Assembly: GCA_963573305.1 (NCBI GenBank)
Contig: OY754335.1
Span: forward strand, 53,403,985-53,467,984
DNA length: 64,000 nt
Origin: Pyrrhosoma nymphula
Taxonomy: Eukaryota > Arthropoda > Insecta > Odonata > Coenagrionidae
Reading direction: 5' to 3'
The notes under the pieces were generated by a model. The model did not search any database. It saw only the letters and a program-made list of their open reading frames with translations, and was not told the DNA's origin. Below, piece after piece: positions 47,745 to 59,509 of this stretch. The position numbers were made by a program, and so were the translations under genes. Position 1 is the first letter of the stretch; every line of letters starts with the position of its first letter.

Positions 47745-48812
47745 GTAAGTTGTTGTAGGATGTATATTGGTATGCTATAGGAAATGAACTTCATCAGTTA
47801 GTTGTTATGATATCAATCATTTTTAATATCTCTTATCCATATTTGCTCTGGTGAAACTTATGATGTTATAAGGAAGAAATAACAATGCATGAGGAATAAA
47901 TATCTACTTAGCATATCACAGGAGTAATTCAGTTTGGCTCCATAAGTTTTGTTGAAATAACATTTCACCCCTCCTTTTAATTGTTAAATTGGTGAGCGGC
48001 CATTCAGTATCATGTAAGATGTTTTGGGGGAAGAAGGATTCGTTCTACATTGCCTCACGTATGGGGATCTGAGTTTATCTTACAGAAGAATTTAGTTACC
48101 TGCTTGTATTTACATATTTTTTATTGATCAGATGAAAAATCTTGGCTAGAGGCATTGCTATCAGTGGATAGTTTCCCTCCTTAAAGGTAGTCCCCATGAC
48201 TTGCCTTTGGTCTGCTTATTCCTGGCCATCAACTCTTTCAAGCCTGCAGATGGTAAATGATCCAATGCAGCACTGCTCATTCCAGATCCTTCAATATATT
48301 CTGCTTGGCATTCCTATGGGTTGCCAAAGTTGCACCCATTCGTTGATTGGCTGTAAACACTTCCCAAAATTACTTATATAAGACTGGGGGAGGAGGGATG
48401 GAGTTTAATCTTGTCTTACTTGGTGTAGGGGGATTTAAACTGTTTACAATATCTTTTTACATAATACTTGAATAGCCCTGATGTAATTGACATATTTGTT
48501 GTTGTCTTGGGTGAGATTCAATTTGATAGGAAGTGTGGGACAAAGCATGTTTATGTGAGTTTGTCAAAGTTGGGTCTGAGGGGAAATTATGGACAATTTT
48601 TCCTCCCTTATGTTGTGTTTTGGCTTGGCACTTAGCCATGGAAGGGTAAAGTTTGTCCTTCAACTCCTTGGGAAACCTTTTATATTCTAGAAATCCCTCC
48701 TGAGAAGTTCCTCCAGGTGTATTGGAAGTGTACTGAAAGTAACATGATTTTATTTACACATTGGCTTATTCTATTTTTATGAGATGTATAATCAACTTCT
48801 TCTTGTGTTTAG
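47745..48812. other. Gene B intron 3
   Basis: No element or coding signal recognised. It ends in the acceptor tcttgtgtttag. Confidence 0.7.
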
Positions 48813-48953
48813 GGCGAAGAACCATCCATGGTCAATGTGAAAGAACCAGAACCCCTTGTGGAGAAGGCAGTCTCTGAAAGCAATGCTGTAGATAATGAAG
48901 ACTCTATTAATTTGACAATTGGTGAAGAGGAGGAGAAACTTCTAGCTGAAGAG
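48813..48953 (+). CDS. Gene B exon 4 (acidic)
   Basis: Forty-seven codons in phase 0: GEEPSMVNVKEPEPLVEK, then an Asn/Glu/Asp stretch, SINLTIGEEEEKLLAEE, and the donor GAG|GTAAAT. SAFB family members have similar short D/E-x-I-N-L-x-x-x-E-E-E-x-x-L-L repeats in this region. The segment INLTIGEEEEKLLAEE is the strongest such match by eye. Confidence 0.88.
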
Positions 48954-51630
48954 GTAAATCATTGTGTTGGTTTTGTTCATGAAGTAATAAGTCCATGTGT
49001 AGCGATGTCCCAATGGCCTTTTGAACGAGCACATCAACAGGCTAGTTTCAGGCTTAATGCTTTGCTAATTTTTTATGAAATTCATAATATGGTTATCAGT
49101 AGTTTGCTCCTTTGACAGTTAAACAGTATTAATTGGTTACTAATTACTAGAGATCTGTGAAATTTGAAAGACGCGATATTGCAAAATAATGTGAATTACC
49201 GCAAAATCAGGAAATAAAACAAAATTTTGCCTTTCTTGCAAATTTTACGTGAATTAGCAAAATATCGCAAATGTAATGAGTCAAAATGATAAAAGCCTAG
49301 GCCTTCATTGTTTAACGCTGCTGAAGTTCATTCGCGCTATCTCATTATGGTCCAAAGGCCAACAACTTGCTTCTTCGTGTGCATATCGCATTTGCATAAT
49401 ATATAACGTGCACTGAACTATATTGTAATCCCCATCCTTTCCTTAGATTTAGCAAAAGAAAAATTACTCAAATTTTAATAATTCAAGACACAAGACATTT
49501 AATAATTTCATAACACATAAAACACCTCACACACTAATTTTATAAACTACTGCGATGCACTACTTTTTGAATATGTGAAAAGACCGGTTGTGGTGAGCTC
49601 CGCTTTCCAGAACGGTGCTTTATGGTGCCTTCGGCGCTGCCATTCCCCCCTCGACATGATTTCTCCAGTTGAATTTGCCGTTAAATTTACCACGGTCTCT
49701 CTCTTTGATTCCCATCTATCAATCCTCACATTCTCGAAAATATCGAGAACGACTAGCGCTCTCTCTACTGAAGAATGAAATATTCTGAATCAATGATGCG
49801 CTGATATAAATTTAACAAATATAGCACTGCCACAGAACAGCGGAAATATAAGCTCATGCGTCCGGAACGCGTCGATGCCAAGCAGTAATTGCGGTGACTC
49901 ACCGTAATGCAGTAGACAGAGTTATTGAATAACTTGTTGCAGGAAAACCGGCCCGTTTCACATGGACAAGAACAATCCGCGCTACGCACTACGAGAGCGG
50001 ACTACTAAAAATTAAATTACTAGGTTAGAACGGTTGAATTTTAAAAGAATATTTGCAATGCGGAGATGTCGTTTTTTTATAAAATAATAAAGTGTACCAA
50101 TCAAATACTTTGGCCGTGACAAGATGAGAAGATGACCGTTTCGCCATTCTCATAGTTTTTTGCGTGTTTTTCTTTACTCATTCAATCACAAAAGCTAAAC
50201 GTGTACATTAAAACATTTTCAATGAATGCATTTTGTAGGCAAATAAACAAGGTGTAAAACAATATGTAACAGGATTCTATGGAACTTCGACGGAATTTCA
50301 TGCAAATGCTTAAAGTTCAGCGTTCTACCTTATTTGTGCCAAGAGTAAGTTCCATTGGTATTTAGGGAAGCTTTCAAATGAACGCGGACTGGCTGCACGT
50401 GGTGGAGCCATCTGTGTGCCCCTCCGCACTGCGGTCCATCCGCACGCGTACGGGCCACTGAGACAGGTTGGTGCATACACATGAACGTGGACGGCTTGTG
50501 CGGACAAAGCCGGTTGTAGTTTGTTGTGAGAGAACAGTGAAAGGCCACTGCGAGTTGGCCATGGATGGTGAAATAGACACTGTCTATCGCTCTCTGTCTA
50601 AGATCTCTGTGCCACTATAGGATGCACCCAAAACCTCCTCTGGCGGTCATTTTCTTTCCGTTCTTTCATAGCATGGTATAAATTAATTCCTTTGATTACA
50701 CTAGGTTACATGATATCCTTCCATCTTGGCAACCTCAACACAACTGGGATTGTGTCCTACGTGGACACTCGGACACATGTCATCCGCGCCAATGCGAAAG
50801 GATGAGACGCTCCGCACGTGGAGCGCAGATCATCCGCATCCATGTGAAACGGACATACCTAATGTAGCAATTATGTAGACTTAAACACGGCCGCTGGCAG
50901 GGAATGGAAGCGCTAGCAACTTGCAGGGAGGAACAGAAAAGGATAGGAGAGGGGGTGCTACTTATTAGCGGATGGATCGTCGGATATTCGGCGCTCCAGT
51001 ACAGTACTTCAATGGAAAAAAAATCATTTCGACACACCTGCAGTTCAAGTTTCGTTGTTTCTGATTGTGTTTATTTATGCGTGCTTCTTTCATTGCCTTT
51101 CTTGACCGATTGCGATTGGCCACAGCTGTAATCAATACAAAACGACTTTGTTGCATCTATTTGCTACCTACCTTCCCTTGGCACCTTTTCTTGCTCATTC
51201 TATAATATTGACGCAACTTGAACCATTTCTTTCATTTGGTTTTATCAGAAATTAAGTACAATCAACATTTTATTAAATATGTTATGTAAAATGCTTAATA
51301 AAAGTATATCCATTCACAAAACGCGTACTAAAAAATAATAAAACTCCTATAAATGTGCATAAAATTGTTAAATTATAATAACACCGCCAAGATTTTCTAC
51401 AACAAACAGGGTGGCGATTGTCAGGTAAAATTTTCACGCACTATACAAGGGGAATACATGACCGTTGAGTGGCCAATCGAGTTCAAATTTTCTGATTCGG
51501 TAGTTCATGATTATTAATTCAATATGCCAAAGTGAGATGATGCACCTCCGATAAATTTTTGAGAAAAGAGCATTTAAAAATCGCAAAAAAGCATGTCGCA
51601 GTATGTAATCTCTGTAGAATGCCACTTTGA

Positions 51631-51702
51631 GTGACGGTGGTGGCCCAGGGGAGGAGGTGGTCAACTGCAAAACGGGAAGTCCATAGTTCGATCCCCACTC
51701 AC
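51631..51702 (+). repeat. tRNA-derived SINE head
   Basis: An A-box-like TGGCCCAGGGG and a B-box-like AGTTCGATCCC stand about 40 bases apart. The ends GTGA and TCAC pair, with the rest of the acceptor stem mismatched. A T-run and AT-rich tail follow (51708 on). It is too divergent to be a working tRNA and differs in sequence from the one at 41571. Confidence 0.6.
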
Positions 51703-52162
51703 AGAAACTTTTTTACTTTATTTTTCAAGGTTTTTATTGTTTATATTTTCATATATTGTTCTCTAATTGTCGTTACTACAATGAAAAATATTTTTAAGGC
51801 AATTGTTTTAAATATTAATGAGTCATTAACAGGGTAGGGAATGGAGCAATGGCTAAAATAATCTTTTCAAGGGTGGTTATTCATTTATTTGTCATATTTA
51901 AATGTATATTAGGATATTGCGATTATAAATTGTCATATATAGGGGTTGGGACAGTATAATGGGATTGGAATAAGTAATTGGGGGTGAAATCCACCCTAAA
52001 GACTGCTTATGCTTCCAAAAGGAATTGGGAATGGATCACCTAAGGATTTGGAGCAGAGGATGAAGGGTGGATAGAAACCTGGCATTGGCATTAGCCTACT
52101 CTTAACGAATGGTGCCAAGGGGACCACAGTTTAACGTCCCATCCAATGGACGGTGTACTGAG

Positions 52163-53089
52163 TAGAGATGGGCCACTTGGTAAATTACTGCGGTAATTTT
52201 CGTAAATTACCGTGGTATTTTTCGTAAATTACCACGACCCCTGAAAATTACCGTAAATTACGGTAATTTTCAGGAAACTTCACCTACGCCTTGCAATAAT
52301 GTTTCATAGCGATACATTGCACACATATTCTATAATGCAACGCCTGTAATCATTTCTTACGATCTTAGATAGGTATATTATAAGATATGAACGACCCATT
52401 TATGGATAATTGTTCCCAAATTAGTTATATTATGGAGTAATGTATGAGAAACTACGTCTTGGTTCAACTGTTTACAGACGACAAAGAAGAACAGTTGAAA
52501 TGCGAAATTCTTAGATTTGGCGGATTAAACTGATCGCTTCGAATAGCTATTAGCCGCTACAACAACGAATAGTAAATTTCTTGAGGTTCTAGAAACATAA
52601 ATATAGGTTTTATTACTTACAAACGACGAAATTTCGAAGTGAATATTTCACCAACTAGTAAGCATATTTGATTTAACCAAGTTCACAACTTCACGAACGA
52701 ACGAGTGATATCACAAATTAAGTTATTAAAACGATTTTGTTTACATTTGTGTCCGTGATCAACTTGAGTAATAACAAATGACACTCCACTGCATTGCGCA
52801 GAGGAATGTTGTTGGAACCAAAATTTTTCATTGTGTGACAAAAGAGAGTGACATTGCGTGCTGCTGCAGACTTATTTTGGCTTTTTAAAAGTTATAATAA
52901 TAGATAAATGTTGCGATCTGTTAGGTATAAGCGTCGTCATTTCTATCTTAATGATATTTGATTTCGTATTGAGTCCTCTGTTAAGCATTTACAGCTCAAA
53001 ACTGAAAATTACGGTAATTTTTGAAAATTACCGTAATTTACCACGGTAATTTACCTCAATTGAAAATTACGGTAATTTACCCATCTCTA
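52163..53089. mobile_element. hAT MITE, copy 2 (927 bp), exact 8-bp TSD
   Basis: The ends are TAGAGATGGG on both sides, flanked by the identical octamer GTACTGAG (52155-52162 and 53090-53097). Subterminal AATTACCG/CGGTAATT repeats occur at both ends, as in copy 1 at 16395-17004. The middle differs from copy 1 and carries no transposase. The sequence on either side of the duplicated octamer (ACGGT.. before, CCATCGGTG after) reads as the restored target. Confidence 0.92.
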
Positions 53090-53226
53090 GTACTGAGCCA
53101 TCGGTGTAATCTACATTACACCCAAGGATGGAATTTTGGAATGCTCTGAAATTTGTACCCGAGAATAGGATGTGAAAAGCCAGTACACTACCTAACCACT
53201 TCAGATACTTCTTTATTTATAATTTG

Positions 53227-53444
53227 CATGTTTCACGATGTTAGTCTTAGAAGCAGACAAAGCAAAATGATTTGCGGCACCACGAGCAAATGGAGAATTC
53301 ATTCTTTCTACAGCCACAACAACTGTCCTGGATTTTCGAAGGAAGGCACACGTCATTCACGTTTACGAAAAACTGTCTCTGGTCAGTGATCTTTGAGGCA
53401 AACCATGCATATTTAATCATGTCGTGAAAATTGGGAGGACTCAA
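53227..53444 (-). pseudogene. Zinc-binding C-terminus of a DDE transposon protein, inverted
   Basis: The minus strand reads MSPPNFHDMIKYAWFASK, then QFFVNVNDVCLPSKIQ and a Cys cluster C-x2-C-x8-C-x2-C-x4-C-x2-C (CCGCRKNEFSICSWCRKSFC). This resembles the C-terminal zinc domain that I associate with the same transposon group as the neighbouring core on the plus strand. The recognition is from memory of family style, so moderate. It points away from its core, implying an inversion. Confidence 0.5.
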
Positions 53445-53509
53445 ATGGTGCTCGGACTTGGATTTACATGATACCGTGGGAGAGGAATCCTCTCTAGGTC
53501 AAATTATTC

Positions 53510-54330
53510 CTCTTGAATTCAAGAAGAAATTTGTGGCTGTCTCCAAGCTGCATTCATCCTACAGTTTGACAACTCCCCAAAGAAAGAGGGCAATCCATCT
53601 CGAGCGGAAGGAGGGTACAAAAATGGGAAGAAGACATCAGAAAAGGCGGAATGAAGCAGGACAAGTTTACTGCCATCAATCCATTGACGCATAAGACGTT
53701 TTTGGAGGTAGGGGAAATTCAGCAGAGAAAGATAACGAAAATCATCAGCGCAAGAGATGCAGCAACGTTAGACAAAACTCTTGAAAGTGCAGAGAAGTTC
53801 AAGACCCAGATAAGATCCCTAATCCCCCGTTTCACTGCTGACCTGATCATTACTACTGACCAAACGGGTTGCCAGTGTCAATCTTTAATTGATAGATCTC
53901 TTGACTTTAGAGGAGTTAAAACGGTTCTGGTGAAGAAGAATGGTCTGAACAAGTTAACGCACTCGTACACGGCGCAGTATGGAATGACATTGTCAGGGAA
54001 GCTACTGCCAAAGGTGTTTTGGTGCATACAAGAACCTGGAGGAAAGTTTGGGCCATTAGTCCAACAAAATATTGATCAACTGATAAGCAATTTAAAAAAG
54101 GTCGTTGTGATATTCTCAAAATCTAGAAAACTGACGACAAATATTTATGAAAAAGTTTTTGAAAATTTGATCAAACCACATGTTGACGGTGAGCATTTTC
54201 TTCTTCTAATGGATTCGTGGGGAGGCCAGATGAACCCAGCACATTTTACGATGACATTTTTGTGGACAACAAAGGTGAGGCATCTTGCACTTGAAAGTAA
54301 TGCCCCAAAATGTACAGTCCTGTTAAAAAA
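53510..54330 (+). pseudogene. DDE transposase core fragment
   Basis: The frame from 53651 reads MKQDKFTAINPLTHKTF, then QQRKITKIISARDAATLDK, LIITTDQTGCQ (first Asp, residue 70 of this frame), LNKLTHSYTAQYGMTLSG, KLLPKVFWCIQE and HFLLLMDSWGGQMNP (second Asp, residue 188). A related frame upstream (53510-53640) is shifted by one or two bases. The third acidic site expected after PKCT (a P-L-V-Q-P-x-D type phrase) is replaced by unrelated sequence from about 54330, so catalysis is lost. It belongs to the broad pogo/IS630-like DDE group; the exact family is uncertain. Confidence 0.75.
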
Positions 54331-55757
54331 ACACCACCTCGTAGCTGAAAAGTCCCGACTTGACGGCAATGTGACAACACGGCTGAACCATCCAACCAAC
54401 ACGGCCCCCCCTGAGGGGGGGTTGAAAGCGATAACCTTTCCAAGCGGAACGAGAACCCTTCCTCCCTGCTGTTAGGCGGGTAGAAAGGCTGATGGAAGGA
54501 AAATTTTGACCTGTGAAAAGGATTATTTCAGAGGGGAGAGGGGTAGGGTTTCTTTTCTTGTGATGTGTAAGAAGGAAAGAGATCTGGAAAGTTCAGATGC
54601 TCCAAGATCCCTCGCACATGACAGATGCAAGCAGTCACGGAAAACAAAAGCCTATCTTAGGTCTCAAGGTTCTCAATCCCCTGAGTTCCTTCCGTTTCTT
54701 ATGAGTATTTTAATTTAGGCGCATATTCATTAACGCAAAGTTACATGAAATGTCTTGTGCATTTTCATTATCTGGATGGCCTTGTGATGTCGCAATCCAT
54801 ATTTTTATTGAAATGTGCAATATGTTCTAAGCAATTTGGTTCTTTTCGGGCATGGGCTTAATTTTTTTAATTTTATAATCACAGCAAGTTACTCTTTTTG
54901 AAAGTAAGTTACAAAAGTAAACCATGAAAAGCATTTTAGGAAGCGCTTTTATTTGATCTCATAAGGTGCGTAGATAAACCTGAAGTAGGTGGAATTACAA
55001 CACACAATGAGCCTCAAGAATGTGCGAAATTCGTTACGAAAATTGCAATCGCCTGGATGGGATTTGAAACTGAATCGCTCTATTAAGCTCTGAAGTAACC
55101 AATAATGTCAGGCTCTAATTTTGTGCACAAATTTCCTCGCAAAGTATACTAGGAAAACATATATTAGGGGCGATTTATTTACGCACTAACAACTGTTTCA
55201 TATTAAAATGATAAGCTTTGAATTTCATGATCTTTTATCAAATATTTACGTGATAATTCGGGGCTCAAGAGAGGGACGTACGGATTGAAAAATGCACCTT
55301 TCGTACTCATCCCATGCTTTTGGTGAATTCGGTCGTTTTGCTGCTATCAATGCAGAACTTCACATATGAGTATATTATGCGTTCACTAATGGCATCATAT
55401 TGTATGACTAGGATGATATCTTAAATCAATGACCGTATCAGGTTCAAGTTAGCCCTCCTCTTGCTTCACGGCCATTACTGTGTTTCAATTCGTCATAGGC
55501 CAGAATTTTCTCATGCGAGATCTTCTTTTTTGCTATCAAGAATGTGTTTCTTCGAGAAAAACATTCTTGATAGCACTTCCTACAGTGCGTTTTGTGGCTT
55601 TTTTCCTAACTTAATTCCCGAAGCAGCAAATATTTTATGATAATGTAAAAAATGGAACTAATGTCCTGTAAAAAGTGCATAATTAATCATGACTTTTTGA
55701 AAGTAACAGGGATTTTGATACCGTAAGGAATTTCAGACTAAGAAAATGTAAATGATA

Positions 55758-58625
55758 CCGTAGAGTGGGGTGAGTTCAAACGCATTTTGGTGTATAGTCA
55801 TCAAATACTTGTCAGTAGTTTAATCAATATATATGTTGTTAGAAATCAACAATCTCCAAACTCTATTTAATATTGTATGTTGAAAGAAAAACACGTAGAA
55901 TAAGTTCTTTATCTAAAAATCACTAACTTTTGACATTCAAACTTGCCCCCTCGGCGGGGCGAGTTCGAACACGCATATCATTTTTGATACTCCACAACTG
56001 AAGCTGCTCTGGAGAAGAGTTCTGAATCATGAATTCGATTTATTAGGTTTTACCATCAACAATAACCATCATATTTGTTAATTATTTCGCTGGTAGTAAG
56101 GTTTGAGATATCAATTACATATTTGTGAACAAGAAAACTATCACCTTGACGCGAAAAGTATTTTGAATGCCCAACGGAGAAATCTATACAACCATTCAAT
56201 AAATTTTCTTTATCATGATGGAATTAAATGTTTGGGAAGGTGTTACTTTGAATATAATAAAGAAGTACACAGTGATGGAGAAAAGATTTCTATGTATAGC
56301 AGCTTGTACAAAACATAATGGACCAGTAATCACAGTCGATAGACGCAAAACTTCTTGATTCCAAGTGATGAAATATAATCAAATTTAAGAGCTCACATTT
56401 TTCAAACACAAACATAAGTAAAGCAGGATAAATTATAAAACTAATCAATTTCTTTTATGTTTTCAAAATCCCTGAAAACTAAGCGGCCCCGTCGTAAGTC
56501 CTTGGGTTGGTCGAGCTGACGGACAATTTGCGTGCGAAGCACTAAGTACTCATCCACAACATCAGTAAAAGTAAAAAAAGTCTCTTTCATGGAAACTTTC
56601 TTTCGAAGGCACTGGACACATAATTTATTCTTGGAGCAAACTTTCATTAATTTTCAAATGAAAAGTCTATCACGCTTATCGGTATGAAGCTTTATCGACA
56701 AATAAGAATTTACAGACAAGGAATGCCCGGGAAATTACTTCCGTCGCCACTTCTATCAGATGACGGAAGAACATTGGCCTCGTCATCGTTTTGAGAACTT
56801 TCTTCCGTTGCAACACCGTCAAATTCCTTGACAAATGAATTATTTATACAAGGACTCATACTCTTCCCTGGCTTGACAACAATTTTTTTCCCCCGAGATT
56901 TTTTCCCCGCAGGTGCTTCGACCTGGGATGTCGGCAGAAACTTCAAAAATGCATCCGACCATGTGTAGTCATTTGCGGCTTCATCAGTATTTTCCTCAGA
57001 GTTTAAATTAGGGACTTTACTGATCAGTTTGTTTTTGTCAAAAGGAAAAATTCCAGCAGCTTTAAATCCAGTGTGGATATTGTGCGACAAAGACGCTCCT
57101 AACGACTCAAACATAGATTTTAACAATCTAGGGAACTCACTTTTGGGAAGAACTCCTAAATGTTTTTGCTTCCATTCATTTAGTTTTTTCTTCTTAGTTC
57201 TTTCTTTTTTCTTTAGTCTTTTCTTGAGTGGTCTAAAAAAAGCAACGTCAAGAGGTTGGCATAAATGAGTCGCATTAGGAGGCAACATTACAAAGCTAAT
57301 GCCCATTTTGTCGCAAATTTCAATCACTTCAATGGAGAGGTGATTTGAAAGGTTATCTCTAATCATAAGTTTTGGCCCTTGCTTTTTTTTAAAAAAGGCA
57401 CACATCATCATGAACCAGTCTTCAAATGTTGTCATATCAAACCATCCACTTACATTCCTATTGTATCTTGAACCTTCAATGCCACCTTCCACCCAAGTAG
57501 GGTACAAATGCACTGCTTTATACACTGTGTACGGTGGAAGCAACTCGCCGCTTGCCGATGCAGCAATCATCACAGAGACACTTGTTTTATTAGTGTCCTT
57601 TACGAATAACGTGTGTTTGACCCCCCTCTTTACAATAACCCTAGACTTGCCGGGTTCGTCGCAAAAGTTAGTCTCATCATAGTTAATAATATTATCAAGA
57701 GGAATGCCATTCAAAACAATCTCCAAGTTATTAAAATAGTCCTTGAGCACCTTCCTCGTCACTGCAGCCCGTGCTCTCTTAATGTTCTCGCCAAAACGCA
57801 CAGTAAGCTCCATTCGTCTTGACATAAAACCACGCACCCAATCAATGCCTGGACAATTGTCTTTGAACCTCTTTTTCCCATCAGCCAGTTCTGTTTAAAA
57901 ACTCCTGAACAACCAACTGGAGGTCAACTGCTTGCAAGGGAATCCCCCATTCGGCACATCTAAGAATCCCTTTTGCCAGTTGGTCTTCTTCTTTCACGGA
58001 CAGCACAGATTGCCCACCAGATTTTCTTGGGTGTTTGTTTTTCAATTTGTCGAAGACAGTGGTCAATGGCACGGCAAACTCCTTACATGCAGCCCGAAGA
58101 GTCATCATTCCACTCTTGACTCTCTCAACAGCTTTTTCCAGATGATCTGCATCGTACTTGCGCGAGCGCCGGCATCCGGTCACTCTCACGTAATTTCGCG
58201 CCATGTCGATCTCGCCTGGCGGAACTACACAAAATTACATTATGCGTTATATTGACTGACATAATCTGCACACATTTCCAAAATATGATTTTATGATATT
58301 TTCCAAAATTAATAATAATAAATAGATGTTGATGGAATGAACTCCTAATCTATTCACATTCACTAACCCAATAGCACAGTAGTTTCTTTCCGGCGATAAA
58401 ATCCTTCGTACAACTGTTGCATCGCAAACAGACCACCAGAACTCCGGCAAAAAGGCATGAACACATCGTATTTATAGCGAATACAATACATTGTATCATT
58501 TTTCAGGCCTGGCACGAGATTTAATTGTAGCACAATAAGAAATTGAGAAGTTATTACAATGCAAACCCCAGCGGTCGTATTCTTTCGAACTCGCCCCACA
58601 CGTTCAAACTCTCCCCACTCTACGG
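55758..58625 (-). mobile_element. Complete pogo-like DNA transposon, 2868 bp, TA duplication
   Basis: The left end CCGTAGAGTGGGGTGAGTTC at 55758 and the right end CCGTAGAGTGGGGAGAGTTT (minus strand, closing at 58625) match in 18 of 20 bases. Both are flanked by TA (55756-55757 and 58626-58627). Inside each end a second phrase, GGGGCGAGTTCGAA, recurs (about 55957 on plus, about 58580 on minus), giving doubled binding-site-like repeats. The transposase runs on the minus strand. With both ends and nearly all coding sequence present, this is the youngest-looking DNA transposon in the window. Confidence 0.93.
56710..58204 (-). pseudogene. pogo-like DDE transposase with a single frameshift
   Basis: The start is at 58204 (MARNYVRVTGCRRSRKYDAD). 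A psq-type helix-turn-helix follows: LEKAVERVKSGMMTLRAACK, PLTTVFDKLKNKHPRK. This frame stops at about 57881. The next (57837-56710, 375 aa) joins if one base is allowed near 57890, through DGKKRFKDNCPGIDWVRG. Catalytic residues in the second frame are D54 (INYDETNF), D161 (LMIRDNLSNH) and D197 (CQPLDVAFF), DD35D. A Lys-rich run (RLKKKERTKKKKLNEWK) and an acidic Ser-rich tail follow. The combined length of about 495 aa is normal for the group. Confidence 0.92.
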
Positions 58626-59475
58626 TATATATTTGGGGTCAAGAAATCAAAATTTAATAACGCTAATTAATACGAGCAGGAAACTAATAAATAACTGAAA
58701 CGAGCTGTGGGGATGTAAACCAAAGAAGTGGGCATTGCGTTTCCGTGCTTTCTTGAAGCTGTGAACGAGAGATCATCTATTCCCATGCAAGGGCCACTTC
58801 CACACATCCACATAATGTGCAGAAACAGCTCGACCGACCACAACACTGCTTCTTCACTCCCAGTCGATTAGGGAGCCGCTGCCCCCTTCCATTGTCACTT
58901 TTTGGCAGAGTATGCCCATTCCTCGAGCGAGGGTGATGGAGAAGGGGCTTCCTTCAGTTCGGAATGTTTATTGCACTCCCGGGAAAGATTGGAAGGGCCA
59001 AAGTGGTGTTGCCTCTATGTCAAGATCCTCTCTAAATGAGTTAACTCACTGACTGACTAGATTGAAAGATGTATTTAACACTAGGAGGACGGGATGGGTC
59101 ATTTTGACCCACAATAAGTCTTCAAAATCAAATTTAACTACTTATTTGTGATTAGATTCTTTTTAAATTTTGTGACTGCATTTTTACTTATATGGAGAGA
59201 AAGTTCGTAATTGTTGTTGCTTAATTTTATAATTGATGTTATAATTTTTTTAATCTCAAAACAAGGAGCCATTTCTTTTGTCTTTAATAATACTTAAGTC
59301 TCATATTTTGGTTGATATTTTTCACCTCAAGGACAACTTTTGCTTATACTAGAAATGACTTATCCTAGAAGATGTATGCTATTTCTTACTTGCTCACTAA
59401 TGCTTTCAGGAAAATTTGCTAACAATTGCTTTATCTGTGAAAATTTAGCATTTCATAATTTTTTATTTATTACAG

Positions 59476-59509
59476 GAGGAGAGCAGTTGCCATGGAAAGG
59501 ATAGTAAAG
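59476..59509 (+). CDS. Gene B exon 5 (34-nt microexon)
   Basis: Acceptor ttattacag, then 34 bases reading EESSCHGKDSK plus one base, then the donor AAAG|GTAAAG. It enters in phase 0 from exon 4 and leaves phase 1, which is what the acceptor at 63165 needs (G + AT = Asp). The agreement of both phases supports a real, very small exon. Transcript evidence is lacking. Confidence 0.65.

Larger units (their letters stand above)
48954..59475. other. Gene B intron 4, about 10.5 kb
   Basis: Holds a hAT MITE, two DNA-transposon coding remnants and a tRNA-like SINE, listed separately. The GC-richer part at about 50380-50870 has repeated CCGCAC/CATCCGC phrases and looks like a further unidentified element. 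The rest (49140-50380, 54720-55750, 58630-59475) shows nothing I can name. Confidence 0.6.

Noticed and set aside
51631..51702. Functional tRNA
   Set aside because: Most of the acceptor stem does not pair. Only the A- and B-box-like parts are kept.
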